Below, one piece after another: positions 1 to 4,147 of a stretch of DNA of 7,925 nucleotides (position 1 is its first letter; each line of letters starts with the position of its first letter). Source of the stretch: an uncultured Megasphaera sp. (GTDB lineage: Bacteria > Bacillota > Negativicutes > Veillonellales > Megasphaeraceae); NCBI GenBank assembly GCA_900540735.1, contig UQHB01000066.1, forward strand, positions 1 through 7,925. Direction: 5' to 3'. The notes below the pieces were generated by a model, which saw nothing but the letters and a program-made list of their open reading frames with translations, had not been told where the DNA came from and did not search any database. The position numbers were made by a program, and so were the translations under genes.

Positions 1-53
1 ATAGCGAAAGGGCTGTCGCAAAAGCAAATAAATGCTTTGTGCGACAGCCCCTT
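1..53. repeat. 53-bp terminal inverted repeat, left copy
   Basis: This stretch is the exact reverse complement of 7871-7923, with no mismatch over 53 bases. Identity stops at base 54, and on the other side the match runs to the window edge, so the true repeat may be longer. It encloses a long hairpin (10-50). The loop and flanks are as identical as the stem, which goes beyond what terminator function alone would conserve. It sits past the 3' end of the aldehyde dehydrogenase gene. Confidence 0.95.
10..50 (-). terminator. Bidirectional terminator-like hairpin after the aldehyde dehydrogenase gene
   Basis: An 11-bp stem (10-20 with 40-50) is continued by a 6-bp stem (21-26 with 33-38) after a single bulged G at 39, closing on a six-base loop AATAAA. 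On the minus strand it lies about 40 bases past the aldehyde dehydrogenase stop codon and is followed by TTTCGC, a short U tract. On the plus strand it is followed by CTTTTG, so it could also stop transcription entering from outside. A smaller inverted repeat (65-70 with 81-86) lies between it and the stop codon. Confidence 0.75.
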
Positions 54-90
54 TTGTCTATGTGAACACTAAGAGGGAGGAGTGTTGGTA

Positions 91-1575
91 TTATGCTTCA
101 TACAAGCCAGTCGGTGTTTCCGAAAGGTTGATGTAAATATTCTTTGTCTGCTGATAATGGTGAATCGTTTCTTTATCTGTTTCACGGCCAATCCCAGACT
201 GTTTGTAACCACCAAACGGTGCGCCAGCAGGAATAGCATTGTACGTATTGACCCACATACGGCCTGTTTCTACCGAATTAGCGACGCGGATAGCACGGTT
301 AATATCGCGAGTCCAAACGGCACCGCCTAAGCCGTATTCGCTATCATTTGCTTTGGCAATGACATCAGCTTCGTCTTTAAAGGGCATGATGCAAACGACA
401 GGACCAAAGATTTCTTCTTGGGCAATGCGCATGTCATTTTTCACGTCTGCAAAGATAGTCGGTGCAATGAAGTTGCCTTTGTCGAGGCCGTTTTCGGTAA
501 CTTTATAGCCACCTGTAACGAGGCGAGCCCCTTCTTGTTTACCAATTTCAACATAATCCAAGATTTTCTGGACTTGACGGCCATCGATTTGCGCGCCCAT
601 TTGCGTGTCTTTTTCCCAAGGAAGGCCGACTTTTACGCGCTGGAACCGTGCTGCCAATTCGTTGACGAAGCGGTCGTAAATGCCTTCTTGGACGAAAATA
701 CGAGAGCCTGCGCAGCATACTTGGCCTTGGTTAAAGAGGATACCTAATTGGGCACCGTCCATAGCCAAATCCCACTGGCAATCATCAAAGAAGATATTTG
801 CTGATTTACCGCCTAATTCCAACGTAGCCGGGATAAGTTTTTTCTGCGCTGCTTGGTAGACATCATAGCCAATTTCAGTGGATCCTGTGAAGGCGAGTTT
901 ATTAATATCCGGATGGTCGAGGATGTATTGACCCGATTTGGAGCCTTTCCCTGTAATGAGGTTGACGACGCCTTTCGGAAGAATGCCGTCGATTAAGTGC
1001 AATAATTCAAGGACGCTTAGGGACGTAGTGCTCGATGGTTTGAGGACAATCGTACAACCAGCAGCGAGAGCCGGAGCGAGTTTCCACGCAGCCATGAGGA
1101 ACGGGAAGTTCCACGGAATGACCTGGCCGACGACGCCAATCGGTTCATGGACGACGAGGCTCAGCGTGTTCTGGTCAATCATATTTGCTCGACCTTCTTC
1201 GGTGCGGACAACACCAGCAAAGTAGCGGAAATGATCAGATGCAAAAGGAATATCTACAGCCGACGTTTCACGGATAGATTTGCCGTTATCGAGGGTTTCT
1301 ACAAGAGCTAATTTTTCGGCATTTGCATCGATGACGTCAGCAATTTTTAAGAGTAATTCTTGCCGCTGAATCGGTGCTGTATGTTTCCATGTTTTTAAGG
1401 CTTCATGCGCTGCTTTGACAGCAGCATCAACGTCTTCTTTCGTTGCTTCTGCACATGTTGCCAGTGCTTCGCTGTTAGCCGGGTTATACGAAGTGAAGGT
1501 AGCACCGTCGCTTGCGGGCACCCATTGTCCATTAATATATAAGTCATAAGAACTGCGTAATACGTTTTCCATCAT
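91..1575 (-). CDS. NAD(P)-dependent aldehyde dehydrogenase, AldB-like
   Basis: A 494-residue cytosolic enzyme of the ALDH superfamily, expected to oxidise an aldehyde to its carboxylic acid with reduction of NAD(P)+. All catalytic landmarks are present: PWNFP at 154-158 with oxyanion-hole Asn156, cofactor-binding Lys179, the FTGSTEIG nucleotide-binding turn at 229-236, general base Glu253 in LELGGK, nucleophile Cys287 in NQGQVCCAG, and Glu388 in EEIFGPV. The run DNGKSIRETSAVDIP, followed by DHFRYFA, and the end QQTK..TPTGLY closely resemble my recollection of E. coli AldB, so acetaldehyde or another short-chain aldehyde is a plausible substrate, but the sequence does not fix it. Length is normal and the frame is intact. 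AAGAGGT precedes two adjacent ATG codons; the second (1570-1572) has the better spacing, so residue 2 may be the true start. The gene appears to be monocistronic, with its own promoter and an end hairpin. Confidence 0.95.
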   Translation of the reverse strand: MMENVLRSSYDLYINGQWVPASDGATFTSYNPANSEALATCAEATKEDVDAAVKAAHEALKTWKHTAPIQRQELLLKIADVIDANAEKLALVETLDNGKSIRETSAVDIPFASDHFRYFAGVVRTEEGRANMIDQNTLSLVVHEPIGVVGQVIPWNFPFLMAAWKLAPALAAGCTIVLKPSSTTSLSVLELLHLIDGILPKGVVNLITGKGSKSGQYILDHPDINKLAFTGSTEIGYDVYQAAQKKLIPATLELGGKSANIFFDDCQWDLAMDGAQLGILFNQGQVCCAGSRIFVQEGIYDRFVNELAARFQRVKVGLPWEKDTQMGAQIDGRQVQKILDYVEIGKQEGARLVTGGYKVTENGLDKGNFIAPTIFADVKNDMRIAQEEIFGPVVCIMPFKDEADVIAKANDSEYGLGGAVWTRDINRAIRVANSVETGRMWVNTYNAIPAGAPFGGYKQSGIGRETDKETIHHYQQTKNIYINLSETPTGLYEA

Positions 1576-1652
1576 AGTACCTCTTTTCTTAGGTAATATC
1601 TATCAATAATTAAATATTAAGTAATAATTCTTCTTGCTTGTTGCTTGGTTAC

Positions 1653-1681
1653 AGTATATCGTGATTCATGTCATATGTCAA
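1653..1681 (-). promoter_or_regulatory. Consensus sigma-A/70 promoter of the aldehyde dehydrogenase gene
   Basis: Reading the minus strand, TTGACA (1676-1681) is a perfect -35 box, the spacer is exactly 17 bases, and TATACT (1653-1658) is a -10 box with one mismatch. Transcription should begin near 1646, giving a leader of about 70 bases. A promoter this close to consensus is likely strong unless repressed. Confidence 0.85.
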
Positions 1682-1684
1682 TAA

Positions 1685-1707
1685 CACAATGAAAAAAATT
1701 CATTGTG
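1685..1707. promoter_or_regulatory. Palindrome next to the -35 box, possible operator
   Basis: The 9-base arms CACAATGAA (1685-1693) and TTCATTGTG (1699-1707) are perfect inverted repeats around a 5-base A-rich spacer. The site ends three bases upstream of the aldehyde dehydrogenase -35 box, where activators or upstream-binding repressors often sit. The arms also form a hairpin, but no U tract follows on either strand, so a terminator is less likely. The cognate regulator is not visible in this window. Confidence 0.5.
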
Positions 1708-1720
1708 AAATAAAGAACAC

Positions 1721-1750
1721 AAAAAAACAGCCTCTAAAAAAGAGGCTGTT
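1721..1750 (-). terminator. Rho-independent terminator of the exonuclease gene
   Basis: On the minus strand, AACAGCCTCT and AGAGGCTGTT (1741-1750 and 1726-1735) form a perfect 10-bp stem with a five-base loop. It runs directly into a U tract (1721-1727 reads as seven T). The stem starts within the stop codon of the exonuclease gene, so the terminator and the coding end overlap. Its GGCTGT core resembles that of the 53-bp end repeats, but the rest differs. Confidence 0.92.
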
Positions 1751-2675
1751 AGTGTCGATTACGAAAATAATGTAAGCGAAACAGGGTTTTCTCATCATCT
1801 AAGAGAGCATAAAAGCAAAAGAGAGTGGCCTTCGTGTCGGCTAAGCTGTTGTGCCAGCCGTCTCCTGTATAGCCGTAGTGGGCCGCACAGTCTTGGAGTT
1901 TGGCGTACGTACGCGGCTCATTTTCTTTGGCTGTCACGAAAGAATATGATTCACCGGCATCTAAGTAGATGGCCTTTTCCGGGAAAATAACACCGCCCTT
2001 GTTGAGAAGGGCAATATCCTGCATCGTACTGTAGCCAACGATGGCTTCTGCATCGGCAAAGACTTGGCTTAAATGAGGTGCATATGTACGAAAATAGGGC
2101 TTATCTGCTACCATTTCCGGTGTAATGCCATGAATAGGAATGGTCTCGCTCCAGTCTGTAATGCGTTCCGGTTTAAAATACTGATTACAAATGACCATGC
2201 CTAAGCCGTTAATGACAGAGACTTGCAAAATCTCTGCATCTGGTGTAAAGCCTGTGTATTCAATATCGAGGGCAAAGACGTGGTGCGCATTACATTGATA
2301 GAGGTGTTTTTTGATTTTCTTGGACCCTTTGAGGAGTTGCTGCATCGGGTCTTTTTTCTTCTTCTGTTTACTTTTCTTTTCCTTTTGTACCGGCGCAGGA
2401 GCAGGTTGGGCAAAGAGTTTGCGTGTCGCTTGGTGGCGCAAGGATTGGGTGTAGCGTTCAATACGGAGCCAGCATTTGGCATCTTCGTAGTTAGAAAACT
2501 GCCGCGTCCGTGGCTCTGGGAATCCGGAAATAGCCGCGTTGTAGCGTGTTAAGTCCGTGAAGATGCCCGTTTTCCAGCCTTCGCTAATGACATAATAGCG
2601 TTTTTTGCGGCGGTTGCCCCGATGGCGAATCGTGCCGCCGTACCGCGACCACGTGCGCGTCCGTCTGTCAGCCAT
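1749..2675 (-). CDS. RNase H1-type hybrid-binding domain fused to a DEDDh 3'-5' exonuclease
   Basis: A 308-residue protein in three parts. Residues 1-25 are very basic. Residues 26-70 match the RNase H1 N-terminal hybrid-binding (viroplasmin-like) domain: YYVISEGWKTGIF, then GFPEPRTRQF and an EDAKCWL helix. Residues 90-124 form a lysine-rich, probably disordered linker. Residues 132-295 are a DnaQ-like exonuclease with a complete DEDDh set: Asp137 and Glu139 (FALDIEYTGF), Asp220 (STMQDIALL), His275 and Asp280 (HNSLADT), plus IHGITPEMV at 181-189. The exonuclease should remove nucleotides from 3' ends using two metal ions; the N-terminal domain suggests targeting to RNA-DNA hybrids or duplexes (inference). 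Against human RNase H1 as I recall it, the DNA-contacting Trp43 and Phe58 align with Leu42 and Thr57 here, so binding may be altered. The start is supported by AAAGGGGGG upstream. The gene has its own promoter and terminator. Confidence 0.88.
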   Translation of the reverse strand: MADRRTRTWSRYGGTIRHRGNRRKKRYYVISEGWKTGIFTDLTRYNAAISGFPEPRTRQFSNYEDAKCWLRIERYTQSLRHQATRKLFAQPAPAPVQKEKKSKQKKKKDPMQQLLKGSKKIKKHLYQCNAHHVFALDIEYTGFTPDAEILQVSVINGLGMVICNQYFKPERITDWSETIPIHGITPEMVADKPYFRTYAPHLSQVFADAEAIVGYSTMQDIALLNKGGVIFPEKAIYLDAGESYSFVTAKENEPRTYAKLQDCAAHYGYTGDGWHNSLADTKATLFCFYALLDDEKTLFRLHYFRNRH

Positions 2676-2708
2676 TTGTCAGCCCCCCTTTCGTCGTATC
2701 GTAGTTGT

Positions 2709-2737
2709 ATTGTACAGGGAAGGGAAAGGCCTGTCAA
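2709..2737 (-). promoter_or_regulatory. Consensus promoter of the exonuclease gene
   Basis: On the minus strand, TTGACA (2732-2737), a 17-base spacer and TACAAT (2709-2714) make a near-consensus sigma-A/70 promoter, with a predicted start near 2702 and a leader of about 27 bases. The -35 box begins only five bases past the upstream phosphatase stop codon and no terminator lies between, so read-through from that gene is also possible. Confidence 0.82.
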
Positions 2738-2742
2738 ATCTC

Positions 2743-3564
2743 TTAGCGTAAGATAAAGCGTTCAATCGCTTCGGCTACAGCACCTTCGTTGTTCGTCGCG
2801 TCTGTCACGACGTCGCAGTACTTGCGAATGACGGGATTTAAATTATGGACCCCAACGGAAAGACCGGCCGCTTCGAGCATTTCGATATCATTGATATTAT
2901 CACCAATAGCCATGGTTTCTTCGTGTTTTACACCGAGCATGTCTGCCAGTTTTAAAAGACCTACGCCTTTCGTGACGTTTTTGTGCATAAATTCAATGTA
3001 CCGGTTGCTGGAAAAGTTGACTTTAATGTCATCTAAGAGAGGCATCATTTCCTGATGGATTCGTTCGAGTACAGCTTCGTCTGTGTTGGTAATGATTAAT
3101 TTCCCTACTTCTTCTTTGCCCCGGAGAAAATCCAAAGTCTGTTCCGTCGTAGGAATGTAGGCCATGCGGCCGTGGAGAAAGGCTTCTTCGTCTGGCGTAA
3201 TACCGTAAACGTAGCAGTGTTCGTGCGTGTAAATATGGAGGCACATGTGGTACGTGACGCTGCGCCGATAAATATCATCGGCTAAATCAAAGGGAATGGC
3301 ATCCCAAAAGAGCGAGCGAGACCCTTTATTTTCTGTAATGCTTCCACCGTTAAAGGAAATGACGTATTGTTTTGGTTGGTCATAGAGGTGAAGAGTCCGT
3401 AAAATCCTTTCAACAGACGTAAAGCCCCGGCCTGTGCAGGGCACGAATTTTACGCCTTGAGCCGTCGCTTTAGCAATGGCTTCAATGTTGCGCTGGCAAA
3501 TCGTTGCATCTGTACTGAGTAAGGTTTCATCCATATCGCAAGCAAGAATTTTGTATGAGGTCAT
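2743..3564 (-). CDS. Cof-type HAD-IIB phosphatase
   Basis: A 273-residue cytosolic hydrolase of the haloacid dehalogenase superfamily, type IIB (Cof/YidA-like), expected to remove phosphate from small metabolites such as sugar phosphates or nucleotides. Motif I is DMDETLL, with nucleophile Asp10 and acid/base Asp12. Motif II is CTGR with Thr44, motif III Lys199 in VTKG, and motif IV GDNINDIEML at 221-230 with metal ligands Asp222 and Asp226. The C2-type cap lies between motifs II and III, roughly residues 85-185. Length is typical and all catalytic residues are present. AAAGGA lies 10 bases before the ATG. The gene diverges from the phosphohexomutase operon and precedes the exonuclease gene on the same strand. 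Members of this family are often promiscuous, so the substrate cannot be named. Confidence 0.92.
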   Translation of the reverse strand: MTSYKILACDMDETLLSTDATICQRNIEAIAKATAQGVKFVPCTGRGFTSVERILRTLHLYDQPKQYVISFNGGSITENKGSRSLFWDAIPFDLADDIYRRSVTYHMCLHIYTHEHCYVYGITPDEEAFLHGRMAYIPTTEQTLDFLRGKEEVGKLIITNTDEAVLERIHQEMMPLLDDIKVNFSSNRYIEFMHKNVTKGVGLLKLADMLGVKHEETMAIGDNINDIEMLEAAGLSVGVHNLNPVIRKYCDVVTDATNNEGAVAEAIERFILR

Positions 3565-3592
3565 GCAGGTACCGTCCTTTCAGATTGTTCGT

Positions 3593-3601
3593 ATAATAGC
3601 A
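3593..3601 (-). promoter_or_regulatory. Possible extended -10 promoter of the HAD phosphatase gene
   Basis: On the minus strand, TGC followed directly by TATTAT fits an extended -10 element (TGnTATAAT) about 28 bases before the start codon. No good -35 box lies 16-18 bases further upstream, which an extended -10 can tolerate. The same bases read TATAAT on the plus strand (3592-3597), also without a -35 box. Confidence 0.4.
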
Positions 3602-3643
3602 GTCTAACATGAATTGATACGACCGTAAAGGAGAAAAATACAT

Positions 3644-3679
3644 ATGCGCAGACGGCATCCATATGACGGATTGAAATAG
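3644..3679 (+). CDS. Possible 11-residue small ORF
   Basis: AAAGGAG (3627-3633) lies 10 bases before an ATG that opens the frame MRRRHPYDGLK followed by TAG. The Shine-Dalgarno is as good as those of the confident genes. The peptide is basic, with no recognisable family, signal or membrane segment. It ends about 20 bases before the promoter at 3701. A TATAAT at 3592-3597 could be its -10 box but has no partner -35. An SD-ATG pair like this can occur by chance. Confidence 0.2.
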   Translation: MRRRHPYDGLK

Positions 3680-3700
3680 AGAGAAATGCATAGAAGCGTA

Positions 3701-3729
3701 TTGACGGCATTTGTCATTGTTGCTATACT
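3701..3729 (+). promoter_or_regulatory. Near-consensus promoter pointing into the non-coding region
   Basis: TTGACG (3701-3706), a spacer of exactly 17 bases and TATACT (3724-3729) differ from consensus at one position in each box. Transcription should begin near 3736, more than 400 bases before the next annotated start codon at 4148. It therefore drives either a non-coding RNA or a very long leader for the phosphohexomutase operon. Confidence 0.75.
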
Positions 3730-3735
3730 AATGGT

Positions 3736-3876
3736 GAAAAGAGATAATATATTTTATGGGCAACATGCAAATAACCCCTATAGAGCCGGTAACTCTATAG
3801 GGGCGTTTTGCATTTGCGCTTATTTAAGGTAAAACGCCAACACCTAGACTAGTTGCTCAAGGTCGTAAGTATCATG
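3736..3876 (+). ncRNA. Candidate structured RNA, unit 1
   Basis: Begins at the expected start of the promoter at 3701-3729. GGGCAAC (3758-3764) can pair with GTTGCTC (3852-3858, one G-U), closing a domain of about 100 bases. Inside, ATGCAAA (3765-3771) pairs with TTTGCAT (3807-3813), and CCCCTATAGAG (3775-3785) with CTCTATAGGGG (3793-3803). GGCGTTTT (3802-3809) can instead pair with AAAACGCC (3831-3838), which excludes the base of that hairpin, so two folds are possible. Key stretches recur in unit 2. I do not recognise a known riboswitch, ribozyme or 6S RNA. The 3' boundary is a guess from the repeat limits. Confidence 0.4.
3765..3813 (+). terminator. Long interrupted hairpin, possible attenuator or sRNA terminator
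   Basis: A 7-bp lower stem (3765-3771 with 3807-3813) and an 11-bp upper stem (3775-3785 with 3793-3803) are separated by a 3x3 internal loop, with a seven-base apical loop. The upper stem followed by CGTTTTGCATTT resembles a rho-independent terminator with a weak U tract. If it works, the promoter at 3701 would give an RNA of only about 75 bases. The pairing is clear; termination is inferred. Confidence 0.5.
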
Positions 3877-3888
3877 TCTAGCCATTTA

Positions 3889-3913
3889 CAAAGATAGTAC
3901 GATACTATCTTTG
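3889..3913. repeat. Perfect 11-bp hairpin between the two repeat units
   Basis: CAAAGATAGTA (3889-3899) and TACTATCTTTG (3903-3913) pair perfectly around a three-base loop, CGA. No U tract follows on the plus strand. On the minus strand the stem is followed by TAAATGG. It may be an RNA stem or a protein-binding palindrome. It separates unit 1 from unit 2. Confidence 0.7.
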
Positions 3914-3921
3914 CTGTGACT

Positions 3922-4013
3922 TATACTATGAAAGAGATAATATACTTATACATGGGCAACACCCCCTTTCATGCTCTGTCTGGGGGATGAGCAACGTCAA
4001 TATTATATCATGT
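3922..4013 (+). repeat. Diverged tandem copy (unit 2) of the structured unit
   Basis: Repeats the landmarks of unit 1 in the same order: TATACT (3922-3927), AAAGAGATAATATA (3931-3944), ATGGGCAACA (3952-3961), a C5/G5 stem (3962-3966 with 3982-3986), and a tail with CAA.GTC and ATCATGT. It is about 60 bases shorter than unit 1, lacking most of the middle. TATACT here has no acceptable -35 box, so the copy may not be a promoter. GAGCAAC (3989-3995) is exactly complementary to GTTGCTC (3852-3858) in unit 1, so the units could pair with each other. Confidence 0.5.
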
Positions 4014-4070
4014 GAATATATGTGTAGATAATAAAAGGCATAGATATTATTGGTGGAGAAATAAATAGTC

Positions 4071-4099
4071 TTGATTTATTGGCTTTCATACGCTTTAAT
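4071..4099 (+). promoter_or_regulatory. Probable promoter of the phosphohexomutase-kinase-regulator operon
   Basis: TTGATT (4071-4076), a 17-base spacer and TTTAAT (4094-4099) match the sigma-A/70 consensus at four and five of six positions. The start would be near 4106, leaving a leader of about 42 bases. The region is very AT-rich, so chance matches are easier than elsewhere. Confidence 0.55.
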
Positions 4100-4107
4100 A
4101 TTATTAA
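4095..4107. promoter_or_regulatory. AT palindrome over the -10 box and start point
   Basis: TTAATA and TATTAA form a perfect 13-base palindrome around a single T. It covers most of the -10 box and reaches the predicted transcription start, where a bound protein would block initiation. A second inverted repeat, AATAAAT (4060-4066) with ATTTATT (4074-4080), overlaps the -35 box. Both are low-complexity AT sequence, so their role is speculative. Confidence 0.3.
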
Positions 4108-4132
4108 TACTAAATACTACATTATTTATATA

Positions 4133-4139
4133 GGAGTGG
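4133..4139 (+). promoter_or_regulatory. Ribosome binding site that sets the phosphohexomutase start
   Basis: GGAGTGG lies eight bases before ATG 4148. The frame stays open upstream to a TTG at 4079, but that codon overlaps the -35 box of the predicted promoter and has no Shine-Dalgarno, so ATG 4148 is preferred. Confidence 0.75.
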
Positions 4140-4147
4140 ATTATCTT

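Larger units (their letters stand above)
3565..4147. other. 583-bp AT-rich gap between divergent genes, rich in hairpins and repeats
   Basis: No conventional gene is seen on either strand. The stretch is clearly more AT-rich than the coding sequence around it. It contains, in order, a short ORF with a Shine-Dalgarno, a strong plus-strand promoter, an 18-bp interrupted hairpin, an 11-bp hairpin, two diverged tandem copies of a structured unit, and the promoter of the phosphohexomutase operon. It could be one long leader, one or two small RNAs, or both. Confidence 0.8.

Noticed and set aside
1703..1722. Possible Rex redox operator (TTGTG ... CACAA)
   Set aside because: The half-sites are 10 bases apart rather than the eight of the TTGTGA-N6-TCACAA pattern, and the site lies far upstream of the promoter.
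3757..3768. Resemblance of TGGGCAACATGC to part of the hepatitis delta ribozyme
   Set aside because: The nested double pseudoknot needs an upstream P1 strand and a downstream P2 strand, and neither is present. The match is a short coincidence.
3731..3832. A 33-codon open frame starting at ATG 3731 in the non-coding region
   Set aside because: The ATG lies two bases after the -10 box, so it would be upstream of the predicted transcription start. It has no ribosome site, and its frame is not kept in the duplicated unit 2.
3928..3990. A 20-codon frame in unit 2 (MKEIIYLYMGNTPFHALSGG)
   Set aside because: No Shine-Dalgarno precedes it, and the matching stretch of unit 1 is read in another frame, so the repeated part is not conserved as protein.
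4079..4147. N-terminal extension of the phosphohexomutase from TTG 4079
   Set aside because: It would place the start codon within the promoter, lacks a ribosome site, and adds AT-rich residues unlike the family N-terminus. ATG 4148 has a good GGAGTGG.
3565..4147. tRNA, CRISPR array or known riboswitch in the long gap
   Set aside because: No cloverleaf, no regularly spaced repeats, and none of the core motifs I know for T-box, glmS, purine, lysine, cobalamin, ZTP or c-di-GMP elements were found by eye.
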